Source: Arsenicicoccus piscis
Lineage (GTDB): Bacteria; Actinomycetota; Actinomycetes; Actinomycetales; Dermatophilaceae
Assembly: GCF_022568835.1 (NCBI RefSeq)
Contig: NZ_JAKZHV010000007.1
Coordinates: 62,001 to 126,000 of the forward strand
Reading direction: 5' to 3'
DNA: 64,000 nt
Every line of letters starts with the position of its first letter. The stretch's first letter is position 1. Position numbers and translations under genes: made by a program. Below are positions 33,504 to 43,123 of the stretch, piece after piece. A model generated the notes under the pieces. It saw nothing but the letters and a program-made list of their open reading frames with translations. It ran no database searches and had not been told where the DNA came from.

Positions 33504-33602
33504 CGTGATGGTCCTCGAGGATTCGGTAGAAGGTTGACTCGAAGGATCACGCGGTGGCCGCGCCCACGTCTTCCGTACACGCCGGTGACGATCTCGGCGA
33601 CC

Positions 33603-33630
33603 GCGCTACACCACTATCAGGGACTCAACT
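33603..33630 (-). repeat. Right inverted repeat of IS256-family element
   Basis: Reads GCGCTACACCACTA...CAACT on the plus strand; the reverse complement matches the left end. Confidence 0.82.
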
Positions 33631-33638
33631 GCGAGTTT
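33631..33638 (+). repeat. Right target-site duplication GCGAGTTT
   Basis: An exact match to 32199-32206, only 17 bp before the ctaE start codon. Confidence 0.85.
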
Positions 33639-33643
33639 TGGGG

Positions 33644-33649
33644 CAAGAT
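33644..33649 (+). promoter_or_regulatory. Possible leaderless -10 (CAAGAT) for ctaE
   Basis: CAAGAT is six bases before GTG 33656. If it is the -10, the IS256 element has replaced the sequence that would hold the -35. Confidence 0.35.
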
Positions 33650-33655
33650 AGCGGC

Positions 33656-34309
33656 GTGTCGACCGCATCCGCTGTGCATCACAGCTCCCCAGCGCCCCAT
33701 GCCGGCCACGGTCCTGCCACGAGACCCAACATGGTCTCGGTGGGCACGATCGTGTGGCTCTCCAGCGAGTTGATGTTCTTCGCGGGTCTGTTCGCGATGT
33801 ACTTCACGATCCGCGCCGTGCGGCCGGACCTGTGGGCCGAGGAGACGCACAAGCACGCGGTCCTGTTCGCCTCGGTCAACACCGCGATCCTGGTCATCTC
33901 CTCCGTCTGGTGCCAGCTCGGCGTGCTGCAGGCCGAGCGTGGTCGGGCGGGGCGCGTGGGCGGTCTGCTCGACATCAAGGGCTGGGGCATGCGCGAGTGG
34001 TACACGCTGACCTACCTGTTCGGTGCGGTGTTCGTCGCCGGCCAGTGCTGGGAGTACGCCAAGCTGTGCAGCGAGGGCATCACGATGTCCTCCAACGGCT
34101 ACGGCTCGGCGTTCTACATCACCACCGGCTTCCACGCCCTGCACGTCACCGGCGGTCTGATCGCGTTCCTGCTGGTGATCGCCCGGTCGTTCACCTCGCG
34201 CAAGTACAGCCACGCCAACGCCACGACGGCGGTCGTCGTCTCCTACTACTGGCACTTCGTCGACGTGGTGTGGATCGCGCTGTTCTTCATCATCTACGTG
34301 CTCAAGTGA
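33656..34309 (+). CDS. ctaE: Cytochrome c oxidase (aa3) subunit III
   Basis: A 217-residue membrane protein with five predicted helices, as usual for actinobacterial subunit [82 protein letters not shown] and [20 protein letters not shown]. It stabilises the oxidase core and helps proton uptake. The short leader before residue 27 is hydrophilic. GTG 33656 is chosen from position and the hexamer six bases upstream. It leads the ctaE-qcrCAB cluster, 73 bp before qcrC. An IS256-family copy ends 25 bp upstream, so its expression may be altered. Confidence 0.95.
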   Translation: MSTASAVHHSSPAPHAGHGPATRPNMVSVGTIVWLSSELMFFAGLFAMYFTIRAVRPDLWAEETHKHAVLFASVNTAILVISSVWCQLGVLQAERGRAGRVGGLLDIKGWGMREWYTLTYLFGAVFVAGQCWEYAKLCSEGITMSSNGYGSAFYITTGFHALHVTGGLIAFLLVIARSFTSRKYSHANATTAVVVSYYWHFVDVVWIALFFIIYVLK

Positions 34310-34382
34310 TGACTGGCGTGACGACCCTGCGCCCCCTCTCGGCACCCCGCCCCGTGTCCACCTCCGACGACAGGACCTCATC

Positions 34383-35168
34383 GTGAAGACCTTGGCCGCC
34401 AAGCGTCGGCACCCCGCCGCCCTGTTCGTGCTCCTGCTGGCCGCGCTGCTCACGATGGGCACCGCCTACGCCTTCGCCAGCCCGCGCACGACCGCTGCTC
34501 CCTCGACCGCGGCCGCGGCCACCGACGAGGAGGCCGGCAAGGCGATCTTCCTGGCCAACTGCGCCTCCTGCCACGGCGTCCTCGCCCAGGGCGGCCAGTT
34601 CGCGCCGTCCCTCGCCGGCGTCGGCGCGGCCTCGGTCGACTTCCAGATGGGCACCGGCCGGATGCCGATGGTCCGTCCGGGTGTCCAGGCCCCCCGCGAG
34701 CCACGCCTGTTCGACCAGCAGCAGATCAACCAGGTCGGTGCCTACATCGCCTCGCTGGCCCCCGGGCCGGCGGTTCCCTCCACCGAGTACACCGAGGGTG
34801 GCGGCGACGCGGCCCGCGGCGGAGAGATCTACCGCGTGAACTGCGCGATGTGCCACAACGCGTCCGGTGCCGGTGGCGCCCTGACCCGCGGCAAGTACGC
34901 CCCGAGCCTGCGTGGCGTCGAGGGCAAGCACATCTACGAGGCCATGCTCACCGGCCCGCAGTCGATGCCGGTGTTCAAAGACACCAACCTCTCCCCGACC
35001 GACAAGAAGGACGTCATCACCTTCCTGCAGGAGGTCGACAAGGGTGAGAACCCTGGCGGCTACGCGCTCGGCAACATCGGCCCGGTGCCCGAGGGCATGT
35101 TCGCCTGGACCTTCGGGATCGGGCTCATGATCCTCGCCGCCATCTGGCTCGGACGGAAGGCCGCCTGA
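34383..35168 (+). CDS. qcrC: Menaquinol-cytochrome c reductase, dihaem cytochrome c subunit
   Basis: A 261-residue protein with an N-terminal membrane helix or uncleaved signal (about 13-32), two cytochrome c domains with CASCH (about 59-63) and CAMCH (about 155-159), and a C-terminal membrane helix FAWTFGIGLMILAAIWLG. It carries electrons from the Rieske protein straight to oxidase subunit II in the actinobacterial bcc-aa3 supercomplex, which has no free cytochrome c. The GTG start and length agree with actinobacterial QcrC. Confidence 0.96.
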   Translation: MKTLAAKRRHPAALFVLLLAALLTMGTAYAFASPRTTAAPSTAAAATDEEAGKAIFLANCASCHGVLAQGGQFAPSLAGVGAASVDFQMGTGRMPMVRPGVQAPREPRLFDQQQINQVGAYIASLAPGPAVPSTEYTEGGGDAARGGEIYRVNCAMCHNASGAGGALTRGKYAPSLRGVEGKHIYEAMLTGPQSMPVFKDTNLSPTDKKDVITFLQEVDKGENPGGYALGNIGPVPEGMFAWTFGIGLMILAAIWLGRKAA

Positions 35169-35169
35169 C

Positions 35170-36276
35170 ATGACCACCCACGGAACTCCCGACGGAGCAC
35201 ACACCCCGATGAACGACGAGCACGGCTCCACGGCCGTCCGGCTCGACCAGGGACACATCCAAGGAACGGGCGGGATCCCCGCACAGTTCCAGAACCCCGG
35301 CCTGCCGCCCCACGTGGAGCGCATGTCCGACATCGACCCGAAGGCCGCCAAGCGGGCGGAGCTCCAGGTCGCGAGCATGTTCATCCTGTCGATCCTCGGC
35401 AGCCTGGCGTGCCTGGTCGCCTACTTCGTGATCCCCACGCACCAGCAGATCTGGATCCCCGCGATCGAGAACGGCAACCTCAGCCACCTCGCGATCGGCC
35501 TGACCCTCGCCATCTCGACGTTCTTCATCGGCGCGGGTGCCGTGCACTGGGCCAAGACGCTGATGCCCGACCAGGAGGTCGTCGAGGAGCGGCACCCGCT
35601 GCACAGCACCCCCGAGGAGCGTCAGGCGTTCGCCCGCGCGCTCGCCGAGGGGGACGCCGCCGCGCAGCTGTCCCGTCGTCCGCTCCTGAAGATGACGCTG
35701 GCCGGAGCCCTCGGCCTGTTCGCCATCCCGCCGATCGTGCAGCTGGTCGGTGGCCTCGGGCCGCTGCCCGGTGACGACCTGTCCACCACCTTCTGGGACA
35801 GCAAGTACTGGACCAACGGCAAGGCGCCGCGCCTCATGCGCGACCCCGAGATGACGCCGATCAAGGCGTCCGACGTGACCATCGGCTCGGTGTTCCATGT
35901 GCTCCCCGAGGGCATCATGGACTCCGAGCACCCGCTGGACGAGAAGGGCAAGGCCGCCGTCCTGCTCATGCGCCTCCACCCCGACCAGATCAAGTCGCAG
36001 AAGGAGCGCGACTGGGGCTACCACGGCATCGTCGCGTACTCCAAGATCTGCACGCACGTCGGCTGCCCGGTCGGCCTCTACGAGCAGACCACGCACCACC
36101 TGCTGTGCCCCTGCCACCAGTCCACGTTCGACGTGACCGACGACTGCAAGGTGATCTTCGGGCCGGCACACCGTCCTCTCCCCCAGCTGAAGATCGCGGT
36201 CGACGCCGAGGGATACCTCATCGCTGAGCACGGCTTCGCCGAAGCCGTCGGCCCGAGCTTCTGGGAGCGTGGCTGA
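35170..36276 (+). CDS. qcrA: Menaquinol-cytochrome c reductase Rieske iron-sulfur subunit
   Basis: A 368-residue protein with three N-terminal membrane helices (about 58-80, 95-118, 173-195), the actinobacterial arrangement, and a Rieske domain with cluster ligands in CTHVGCPVGL and CPCHQSTFD. It transfers electrons from menaquinol to the QcrC haems. It begins 1 bp after qcrC and its stop overlaps qcrB by one base, so the subunits are translated together. Confidence 0.96.
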   Translation: MTTHGTPDGAHTPMNDEHGSTAVRLDQGHIQGTGGIPAQFQNPGLPPHVERMSDIDPKAAKRAELQVASMFILSILGSLACLVAYFVIPTHQQIWIPAIENGNLSHLAIGLTLAISTFFIGAGAVHWAKTLMPDQEVVEERHPLHSTPEERQAFARALAEGDAAAQLSRRPLLKMTLAGALGLFAIPPIVQLVGGLGPLPGDDLSTTFWDSKYWTNGKAPRLMRDPEMTPIKASDVTIGSVFHVLPEGIMDSEHPLDEKGKAAVLLMRLHPDQIKSQKERDWGYHGIVAYSKICTHVGCPVGLYEQTTHHLLCPCHQSTFDVTDDCKVIFGPAHRPLPQLKIAVDAEGYLIAEHGFAEAVGPSFWERG

Positions 36277-37982
36277 TGTCTACTCGCACCACTGACGGCC
36301 TGCGCGCGGGCGACTCCCGCAGCGCAGCGACCAGCTCATCCTCGACCAAGGCCGGAGCGATCGCCGGCTGGGTCGACGACCGCACGGGCCTCGCCAAGGG
36401 CGCGCGCTACATCATGAGCAAGGTCTTCCCCGACCACTGGAGCTTCATGCTCGGTGAGGTCGCGATGTACTCGATGATCATCACTTTGATCACCGGAGTC
36501 TTCCTGACCTTCTGGTTCGTCCCGAGCGCCGGGCACGTCGAGTACAACGGCTCCTACATCCCGCTCAAGGGTGTCCAGATGTCCGAGGCCTACGCCTCGA
36601 CGCTGCACATCTCCTTCGACGTGCGTGGCGGCCTGCTGATCCGCCAGATCCACCACTGGGGCGCGCTGCTGTTCGTCGTGGCCATCGTCTGCCACATGTT
36701 CCGCGTGTTCTTCACCGGCGCCTACCGCAAGCCGCGTGAGATCAACTGGCTCATCGGCACCATGCTCGCCATGCTCGCCCTGATCGAGGGCTTCGCCGGC
36801 TACTCGCTGCCGGACGACCTGCTCTCGGGCACCGGCCTGCGCGCCGCCCAGGGCTTCATGCTGACGATCCCGGTCATCGGCTCGTACTTCGTGTACTTCC
36901 TGTTCGGCGGCACCTTCCCCGGCGAGGCGATCATCCCCCGCCTCTACAGCGTGCACATCCTGCTGCTGCCGGCGATCATCGTCGGGCTGTTCGCGGCGCA
37001 CCTGATCCTGGTCATGGTGCACAAGCACACCCAGTACCCCGGGCCCGGCCGCACCAACGAGAACGTCGTCGGCTTCCGGCTGATGCCGGTCTACACCGCG
37101 AAGGCCGGTGGCTTCTTCTTCATCGTCTTCGGCATCATCGCGCTGATCTCGTCGCTGTTCAGCATCAACTCGATCTGGAACTACGGCCCCTACGACCCGA
37201 CGGCTGTGACCGCAGGCTCCCAGCCCGACTGGTACATGGGCTTCGCCGACGGTGCGCTGCGTCTGATGCCGGGCTGGACCGAGGTGAGCTTCGGTGGCTT
37301 CACGTTCACCTACGGCATCCTGCTCGGCTCGCTGGTGCTGCTGCCGCTGGTCTACGTGCTGATGGGCGCCTACCCGTTCGTCGAGCAGTGGATCACCGGT
37401 GACCAGCGCGAGCACCACCTGCTCGAGCGCCCGCGCAACGCCGACACCCGCACCGCCATCGGTGTCGCCGCGATCACCGCGTACTGCGTCCTGTGGTTCG
37501 CTGCCGGCAACGACATCATCGCGACGCACCTGAGCCTCTCGATCAACGACATCACCTGGTTCTTCCGGATCCTGTTCTTCGTGGGCCCGCTGCTGGCCTT
37601 CTGGGTGACCAAGCGCATCTGCCTCGCCCTGCAGCGCGCGGACCGCGAGAAGGTCCTGCACGGTCGCGAGACCGGCGAGATCGTGCGCACCGCCGACGGC
37701 AGGTTCTACGAGCGTCACGAACCGCTCGACGAGTACACCCGCTGGCACCTGGTCACCGGCGAGCCGCCCGTCGCGCTCGCCCTCGACTCGGGCACCGACC
37801 ACAACGGTGTGCGCCGTCCCGCCTCCAAGAGCGAGCGTCGTCGCGCCAAGTGGGCCCGGTTCTTCTACAAGGACAACATCCCGCCGGTCACCCCGGCCGA
37901 GCTGATCGCCGCTCAGCACGACGGCCACGGTCACGAGGCGGTCGCCGAGATCGAGTCCGGCGAGACCACCAGCCGGCACTGA
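36276..37982 (+). CDS. qcrB: Menaquinol-cytochrome c reductase, cytochrome b subunit
   Basis: A 568-residue cytochrome b with about eight to nine membrane helices and the haem b ligands in QIHHWGALLFVVAIVCHMFR and SVHILLLPAIIVGLFAAHLI (His pairs 14 apart). The quinol site shows the conserved GPYDPTAVTAGSQPDWY region with P-D-W-Y in place of the common PEWY. The C-terminal 100 residues form a hydrophilic extension typical of actinobacteria. QcrB is the target of Q203-type inhibitors in mycobacteria. It is the last gene of the cluster; hairpins follow the gene. Confidence 0.96.
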   Translation: MSTRTTDGLRAGDSRSAATSSSSTKAGAIAGWVDDRTGLAKGARYIMSKVFPDHWSFMLGEVAMYSMIITLITGVFLTFWFVPSAGHVEYNGSYIPLKGVQMSEAYASTLHISFDVRGGLLIRQIHHWGALLFVVAIVCHMFRVFFTGAYRKPREINWLIGTMLAMLALIEGFAGYSLPDDLLSGTGLRAAQGFMLTIPVIGSYFVYFLFGGTFPGEAIIPRLYSVHILLLPAIIVGLFAAHLILVMVHKHTQYPGPGRTNENVVGFRLMPVYTAKAGGFFFIVFGIIALISSLFSINSIWNYGPYDPTAVTAGSQPDWYMGFADGALRLMPGWTEVSFGGFTFTYGILLGSLVLLPLVYVLMGAYPFVEQWITGDQREHHLLERPRNADTRTAIGVAAITAYCVLWFAAGNDIIATHLSLSINDITWFFRILFFVGPLLAFWVTKRICLALQRADREKVLHGRETGEIVRTADGRFYERHEPLDEYTRWHLVTGEPPVALALDSGTDHNGVRRPASKSERRRAKWARFFYKDNIPPVTPAELIAAQHDGHGHEAVAEIESGETTSRH

Positions 37983-38036
37983 CCTACACCACCGACCGAC
38001 GCCACACCGGCCGACGTCAACCGATCAACGCGGGCG

Positions 38037-38065
38037 GGCGCCGTCTCCCTCAGGGAGGCGGCGCC
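38037..38065 (+). terminator. Strong hairpin after qcrB
   Basis: Two 14-base arms pair around one base: GGCGCCGTCTCCCT and AGGGAGGCGGCGCC, with a single G-T pair. It lies 55 bp after the qcrB stop. No U-tract follows, as is common in high-GC actinobacteria. Confidence 0.65.
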
Positions 38066-38070
38066 TTCGC

Positions 38071-38092
38071 CGTGCCTGGGTCTTCAGGCACG
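38071..38092 (+). terminator. Second hairpin after qcrB
   Basis: CGTGCCTG and CAGGCACG form a perfect 8-bp stem around a 6-base loop, directly after the first hairpin. Probably a tandem terminator. Confidence 0.55.
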
Positions 38093-38142
38093 GTCATCAG
38101 CCGGGTCATCAGGCGGATCAGCTGCCGTGGCAGAGTAGGCGC

Positions 38143-38493
38143 ATGCCGATCACCATCGCCGCTGCCGAGTTCGACGAGCTCGTCGCGGCAGCGCTGGACC
38201 AGGTGCCGCAGGAGCTGCTCGCCCAGCTGGACAACGTGGTGTTCCTGGTCGAGGACGAGCCGCCGGCGGACGAGCCGGAGCTGCTCGGGGTCTACGACGG
38301 GGTCCCGCTCACCGAGCGCGGGATCGGCGCGGGCTTCCTGCCGGACCGGATCGTGCTGTTCCGCGGACCGCTCACGCGGATGGTGGACAGCCACGAGGAG
38401 CTGGTCGACGAGGTGGCCATCACCGTCGTGCACGAGATCGCGCACCACTTCGGGATCGACAACGCGGCCCTGCACGCCTGGGGCTGGGGCTAG
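38143..38493 (+). CDS. Small zincin-like metallopeptidase family protein
   Basis: A 116-residue protein with the zinc motif VVHEIAHHFGID (H-E-x-x-H) near the C terminus and a hydrophilic N-terminal part. It matches the short bacterial minimal zincin family in length and motif position. Peptidase activity of this family is not well established. CAGAGT lies six bases before the ATG. The last four bases overlap the convergent L,D-transpeptidase gene, and one CTAG supplies both stop codons. Confidence 0.88.
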   Translation: MPITIAAAEFDELVAAALDQVPQELLAQLDNVVFLVEDEPPADEPELLGVYDGVPLTERGIGAGFLPDRIVLFRGPLTRMVDSHEELVDEVAITVVHEIAHHFGIDNAALHAWGWG

Positions 38494-39701
38494 GCGAGGG
38501 CGGACTGCTTCTTCCACTGGTCGTAGGTGTACTGCCAGACGCCGATGCCCTCGACCGGCAGGAACGGCCGGTCGCTGCCGGTGAACTTCACGACGTCCCC
38601 GACCTGGCTGAAGCCGAACATCCAGCGCGCGTTGGCGGCGGACATGTTCGTGCAGCCGTGCGAGACGTTGTCGCGGCCCTGCGCGCCCACGGACCATGGC
38701 GCGGAGTGCAGGAACTCCCCCGTCCAGGTCACCCGCATGTTGTACTGCGTGTCGAGCTTGTAATACTCCTTGTTGCCCTTGGGGATCCCCACCGTCGCGG
38801 AGTCCATGGTCATCTTGCCGACCTTCTCGATGATGACCTTGGTGCCCGAGCGAGTCGTGAAACCGTCCTTGCCGGTGGTCACGGGGATGACGCGCTGCAC
38901 CTGACCGCCTCGGGTGACGGTCATCTCGTGGGTGCGCATGTTGACCGTGGAGACCTGGTTGGCGCCGATCGTGAACGTGTGCTCGCCGTCGCGGCCGACC
39001 CACTTGCTGTCACCGGTCTGCAGGCCGTGCAGGTTGGTCTTGACGACGACCTTCGTGCCGGGCTTCCAGTAGTCCTTGGGCCGCCACATCAGCTGGCGGT
39101 TGTCCAGCCACCCCCACGATCCCTCGGTCGCCGGTGAGGTGGTCACCGTGACGTTCTTCTCGACGGCCGCGCGCTGCTCCTTGGTGGTCACCTTGGTGGC
39201 GAACTGGATCGACACGGGCATGCCCACGCCCACCGTGCTCTGCGACGGCAGGATGTCGTACTGGGCGACGCTCTCGGGCTTGAGGGTGCTGAACGTCGAG
39301 GTCTGCGCGGTGGCGACGCCGTCGGCGTTGACCGCCTCCGCGCGCACGGTGTAGCTGACTGAGGGGCGCAGCCGCGAGGTCGAGTGCCAGCCGTCCGCAC
39401 CGATCGTCCCGGGGACGGGGGTGCCGTCGGACTCCTTCACCGCCACGCTCTTCAGCGTGCCCTCGCCTGCGCGCACCGTCACGGTGGCGCTGGGCAGGAC
39501 GCCGGAGGCCTTGTCGGCGGGGTAGACTTTGACGGAGGCCGCGGGAGCGGCCGCCACCGAGCTGGTGGTCGCCGACGGTGCCTGCCCGGTGGCAGCGACC
39601 GCCAGGGTCTGATTGTCCTGGGCGCTGCAGGCCGCGAGGCCGCCCACCAGCGCGCAGGCCAGAGCCAGGCTCCCCCCGCGCGTGACCGTCGTGTGTGCCA
39701 T
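38490..39701 (-). CDS. Lipoprotein L,D-transpeptidase (YkuD) with Ig-like domains
   Basis: A 403-residue secreted lipoprotein. The signal peptide ends in the lipobox GGLAACS (Cys near 22), followed by a Thr/Ser/Ala linker, two Ig-like domains (about 50-245) and a C-terminal YkuD domain with the catalytic SHGCTNMS (His-Gly-Cys) and MRVTWTGEFLH. It forms 3-3 cross-links in peptidoglycan and resembles mycobacterial LdtMt2-type enzymes. GGGAGG lies upstream of ATG 39701, which is better than the upstream in-frame ATG because the signal peptide then starts at the normal distance. Confidence 0.93.
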   Translation of the reverse strand: MAHTTVTRGGSLALACALVGGLAACSAQDNQTLAVAATGQAPSATTSSVAAAPAASVKVYPADKASGVLPSATVTVRAGEGTLKSVAVKESDGTPVPGTIGADGWHSTSRLRPSVSYTVRAEAVNADGVATAQTSTFSTLKPESVAQYDILPSQSTVGVGMPVSIQFATKVTTKEQRAAVEKNVTVTTSPATEGSWGWLDNRQLMWRPKDYWKPGTKVVVKTNLHGLQTGDSKWVGRDGEHTFTIGANQVSTVNMRTHEMTVTRGGQVQRVIPVTTGKDGFTTRSGTKVIIEKVGKMTMDSATVGIPKGNKEYYKLDTQYNMRVTWTGEFLHSAPWSVGAQGRDNVSHGCTNMSAANARWMFGFSQVGDVVKFTGSDRPFLPVEGIGVWQYTYDQWKKQSALA

Positions 39702-39800
39702 CTGGTGTGTCCTCCCGTGCTCTCCCCCGCGCCGTGTCCTCACGGCGCCCCGTTGCCCTACCAGGATACCGAGCGTGATGCCCTGTCCCTACACAGGACG

Positions 39801-39826
39801 GTCGTCACGCCCGAGGGCGTGACGAC
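39801..39826 (-). terminator. Hairpin terminator after ctaF
   Basis: GTCGTCACGCCC and GGGCGTGACGAC form a perfect 12-bp stem with a 2-base loop, 26 bp beyond the ctaF stop. Confidence 0.65.
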
Positions 39827-39851
39827 CTTCACCTGACCGGATGAGCCGAGC

Positions 39852-40271
39852 TCAGACCGAGTAGTCACCGTGGAAGAACTCGAAGACCCACCCGATGATG
39901 AAGATGAGGGACATGCCCACACCGATGGCGAACATCCACCACCCGACCATCAGACCCATAACCGTCCAGGCCGCCGAGAACGCGAGGCCGATGGGCCACC
40001 AGGAGTACGGCGCGAAGAAGCCGTACTCACCCTCGGCCTCGTGGATCTCACCGAGCGCCTTGTCCTCCGGAGGGGTGGCGGGCAGACGCTTGTAGGTCGC
40101 GCCGAAGTAGAACGCGATCATCCAGCACATGAAGCAGCACAGCAGCAGCGCCATGATGCCGGCGAACTCCGCGCCGCCCGAGGCCCACAGGTGGGTGCTC
40201 ACCGCGTAGATGATGGTGACGACCAGGAAGAACACCCCGAGCCACAAAAACATCGTGCGTCCGGTCTTCAT
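39852..40271 (-). CDS. ctaF: Cytochrome c oxidase subunit IV, actinobacterial type
   Basis: A 139-residue membrane protein with four predicted helices (about 7-28, 36-57, 92-110, 113-132) and the actinobacterial conserved EYGFFAPYSWWP before the third helix. It is the small fourth subunit of the aa3 oxidase. It follows ctaD by 3 bp and ends the ctaCDF operon; a strong hairpin lies downstream. Confidence 0.93.
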   Translation of the reverse strand: MKTGRTMFLWLGVFFLVVTIIYAVSTHLWASGGAEFAGIMALLLCCFMCWMIAFYFGATYKRLPATPPEDKALGEIHEAEGEYGFFAPYSWWPIGLAFSAAWTVMGLMVGWWMFAIGVGMSLIFIIGWVFEFFHGDYSV

Positions 40272-40274
40272 GGG

Positions 40275-42020
40275 TCAGTGCCCTCCATCCGTGTGAGCGT
40301 CGCTGTGGGCCGTGGCCCCGGTGCTGCGCCGGTCGCCCTTGAGGCGCTCGAGCGTGGCCGGGTCGGCGGACGGCGAGGGGCCGTCGGCGTCGGGGTGGTG
40401 CAGGTCCCAGGCAGGACGCTCGGAGCGGATCCGCGGGATCTCGAGGAAGTTGTGCCGCGGCGGCGGGCATGAGGTGGCCCACTCGAGCGACTGGCCGTAC
40501 TGCCACGGGTCGTCGACGAGGACCCGCGGGGTCCGCAGCGACTGCCACGCGTTGTACATGAACGGCAGCATCGAGACGCCCAGCAGGATCGAGCCGATGG
40601 TCGAGATCTGGTTGTAGAGCTCGAACCCGTCCTCGGGCATGTAGTCGGCGTAGCGGCGGGGCATGCCCTCGACGCCGAGCCAGTGCTGGATCAGGAAGGT
40701 CAGGTGGAAGCCGAAGAACAGCATCCAGAAGTGGACCTTGCCGAGCCGCTCGTCGAGCATGTGCCCGGTGAACTTCGGCCACCAGAAGTAGTAGCCGGCG
40801 AACATCGCGAACACCACCGTGCCGAACAGGGTGTAGTGGAAGTGCGCCACGATGAAGTACGAGTCGGAGAGGTGGAAGTCCAGCACCGGGCTCGCGAGCA
40901 TGATGCCGGTGACGCCACCGAAGAGGAAGGTCACGACGAAGCCGAGGGCGAACAGCATCGCCGTCTCGAACGTCAGGTGACCACCCCAGATGGTGCCGAC
41001 CCAGTTGAAGAACTTCACGCCGGTCGGGACCGCGATCAACATCGTCATGATCGAGAAGAACGGCAGCAGCACCTGGCCGGTCACGAACATGTGGTGCGCC
41101 CAGACGGCCATCGACAGCGCCGCGATCGAGATGGTCGCGAAGACGAAGCTCTTGTAGCCGAACAGCGGCTTGCGCGAGAAGACCGGCAGCACCTCGCTCA
41201 CGATGCCGAAGAACGGCAGCGCGAGGACGTAGACCTCGGGGTGGCCGAAGAACCAGAACAGGTGCTGGTAGAGGATCGGTCCACCGTTGGCGGGGTCGAA
41301 GATGTGCGCACCGAACTTGCGGTCGACGAGCAGGCCGAACAGCGCGGCCGCGAGCACCGGGAAGACCAGCAGGATCAGCAGCGAGGTGACCAGCGCGGTC
41401 CAGGTGAAGATCGGCAGCCGGAACATCGTCATCCCCGGGGCCCGCATGCACATGATCGTGGTGATGAAGTTGACCGCACCGAAGATCGAGCTGAAACCAC
41501 CGAGGATGATGCCGGCGACCCACAGGTCACCGCCGAGACCCGGCGAGTAGACGTTGTCCGACAGCGGCGCGTAGGCGAACCAGCCGAACGAGGCCGCACC
41601 GTTGGGGGTGAGGAAGCCGAACGCCGCCACGAGGCCACCGAAGACGTAGAGCCAGAAGGCGAACGCGTTCAGGCGGGGGAAGGCGACGTCGGGGGCGCCG
41701 ATCTGCAGCGGGACCAGGGCGTTCGCGAAGCCCGCGAACAGCGGCGTCGCGAAGAGGAACAGCATGATCGTGCCGTGCATCGTGAACAGCATGTTGAACT
41801 GCTCGTGGTTGTCCACGACCTGCAGGCCGGGCTCGAACAGCTCGAGGCGGATCATCAGCGCCAGCACGCCGGCGATGATGAAGAAGATGAACGAGGCGAT
41901 GAAGTACATGTTGCCGAGGACCTTGTGGTCCGTCGACGTCAGCCACTTGCGGGCGATGGTGCCCTTGGAGTTCTTCGGCATGGAGATCTTCGGCATGGAC
42001 GGCGCCGTCGTGCTGGTCAT
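40275..42020 (-). CDS. ctaD: Cytochrome c oxidase subunit I (haem aa3)
   Basis: A 581-residue subunit with twelve predicted helices and all haem-copper ligands: the low-spin haem His in [12 protein letters not shown], the CuB ligands in [14 protein letters not shown] (His, with the cross-linked Tyr) and AHHMFVTGQ, and the haem a/a3 pair in [19 protein letters not shown]. The end of the protein is a hydrophilic actinobacterial extension rich in Pro and Ser. ATG 42020 overlaps the ctaC stop (ATGA), so translation is coupled. It reduces O2 to water and pumps protons. Confidence 0.97.
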   Translation of the reverse strand: MTSTTAPSMPKISMPKNSKGTIARKWLTSTDHKVLGNMYFIASFIFFIIAGVLALMIRLELFEPGLQVVDNHEQFNMLFTMHGTIMLFLFATPLFAGFANALVPLQIGAPDVAFPRLNAFAFWLYVFGGLVAAFGFLTPNGAASFGWFAYAPLSDNVYSPGLGGDLWVAGIILGGFSSIFGAVNFITTIMCMRAPGMTMFRLPIFTWTALVTSLLILLVFPVLAAALFGLLVDRKFGAHIFDPANGGPILYQHLFWFFGHPEVYVLALPFFGIVSEVLPVFSRKPLFGYKSFVFATISIAALSMAVWAHHMFVTGQVLLPFFSIMTMLIAVPTGVKFFNWVGTIWGGHLTFETAMLFALGFVVTFLFGGVTGIMLASPVLDFHLSDSYFIVAHFHYTLFGTVVFAMFAGYYFWWPKFTGHMLDERLGKVHFWMLFFGFHLTFLIQHWLGVEGMPRRYADYMPEDGFELYNQISTIGSILLGVSMLPFMYNAWQSLRTPRVLVDDPWQYGQSLEWATSCPPPRHNFLEIPRIRSERPAWDLHHPDADGPSPSADPATLERLKGDRRSTGATAHSDAHTDGGH

Positions 42021-42925
42021 CAGTTGCTCCCCTTCGACAGGTCGGCCTCGAGCTTCTTGAGCTGAGCGGGCTCTTCGATCGGCATGCGGCTGTCCTCGTT
42101 GCTGAGCTGGCCGGTCTGCCCCTTGGCGCGCAGGTCGGCCATGTGCTGGTCGAACTCGGCCTGGGAGACGATCTTGACGTTGAACAACATCATCGAGTGG
42201 TAGGCACCGCAGAGCTCGGCGCACTTGCCCTTGTAGGTGCCCTCGCGGTTGGGGGTCACCTGGAAGGCGTTGACCTTGCCCGGGATCATGTCCATCTTCT
42301 CCTGGAAGGCCGGCACCCAGAAGGAGTGGATGACGTCACGCGCGGTGAGCACGAACTCGACCCGCTTGTTGACCGGCAGGTAGAGCGTCGGCAGCGTGGC
42401 CTCGACACCCGGCTTGCCGTCGAGCTGGCCCTGCGTGCCCGACTCGTAGACGTCGGCGTTGACGTAGTTGAAGTCCCAGCTCCACTGCTTGCCGACGACG
42501 TTGATGGTCACGTCCGGCTTGGCGGACGTGTCGATCAGCGCCGACTCGTCCCGCGCGGTGTAGTAGAAGAGCGTGGCGACCATCATGATCGGCACGACCG
42601 TGTAGAGGATCTCCAACGGGATGTGGTAGCGCAGCTGGGGCGGGTAGCCCGTGTCCGTCTTCTTCTTGCGGTACGCGATGATGCACCAGATCGTCAGCCC
42701 CCAGACGAGGACGCCGACCGACAGGGCGGAGATCCAAGTCCAGATCCACAGCGACTCGATCATGCCCGTCTCGACGGTCGCGCCCTGGGGCAACCAGCCC
42801 CGCTTCACCTCCTCGCTGCAACCCGACAGCAAGGCGGCTCCCGCGACGGCGGTCCCCGCCATGGCGAGCCCCCTCCACCGCGGTGAACCAGGGGAAGTGT
42901 CGACGTGCTTGCGCAACGGATACAC
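42020..42925 (-). CDS. ctaC: Cytochrome c oxidase subunit II, lipoprotein type
   Basis: A 301-residue subunit with a lipobox ALLSGCSEE (Cys near 36), two membrane helices (about 60-82 and 103-123) and a cupredoxin domain carrying the CuA site: HSFWVPAF and [14 protein letters not shown]. It accepts electrons from QcrC. The GTG start gives a basic N terminus suited to the signal sequence; a Met 20 residues later is a less likely alternative. Direct 11-bp repeats lie just upstream. Confidence 0.96.
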   Translation of the reverse strand: MYPLRKHVDTSPGSPRWRGLAMAGTAVAGAALLSGCSEEVKRGWLPQGATVETGMIESLWIWTWISALSVGVLVWGLTIWCIIAYRKKKTDTGYPPQLRYHIPLEILYTVVPIMMVATLFYYTARDESALIDTSAKPDVTINVVGKQWSWDFNYVNADVYESGTQGQLDGKPGVEATLPTLYLPVNKRVEFVLTARDVIHSFWVPAFQEKMDMIPGKVNAFQVTPNREGTYKGKCAELCGAYHSMMLFNVKIVSQAEFDQHMADLRAKGQTGQLSNEDSRMPIEEPAQLKKLEADLSKGSN

Positions 42926-42945
42926 CTTCCGATTGAGAGACGAAC

Positions 42946-42967
42946 TCAGACGTAGATCAGACGTGGA
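42946..42967. repeat. Two tandem 11-bp repeats upstream of ctaC
   Basis: TCAGACGTAGA (42946-42956) and TCAGACGTGGA (42957-42967) follow each other directly, 21 bp before the ctaC GTG. They may form a regulator-binding site for the ctaCDF operon. Confidence 0.5.
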
Positions 42968-43111
42968 TCACCCTACCCCGAAGAATCCCCGTTGTCCGTC
43001 CACGACGTGCCCTGCGGATCGAAGGTCCCACGCGGTGGATCCGGGTGCTCGCAGGGCCGCTGGGGTGGTGACACACAGCGACCAAGGAGCGCCCGTTCGT
43101 CACTGAGCGCG

Positions 43112-43117
43112 TACGCT
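43112..43117 (+). promoter_or_regulatory. Leaderless -10 (TACGCT)
   Basis: TACGCT ends six bases before GTG 43124, matching the spacing at many genes here and supporting that reading frame. Confidence 0.4.
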
Positions 43118-43123
43118 GAGCGG

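Larger units (their letters stand above)
32207..33630 (-). mobile_element. IS256-family insertion sequence (1,424 bp)
   Basis: One intact transposase gene lies between imperfect 28-bp inverted repeats (32207-32234 and 33603-33630, 23 of 28 matching; shared core TAGTGGTGTAGCGC) and a perfect 8-bp GCGAGTTT duplication. The right end lies 25 bp upstream of the ctaE start codon, between the ctaE gene and what would have been its upstream promoter sequence. Confidence 0.9.
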
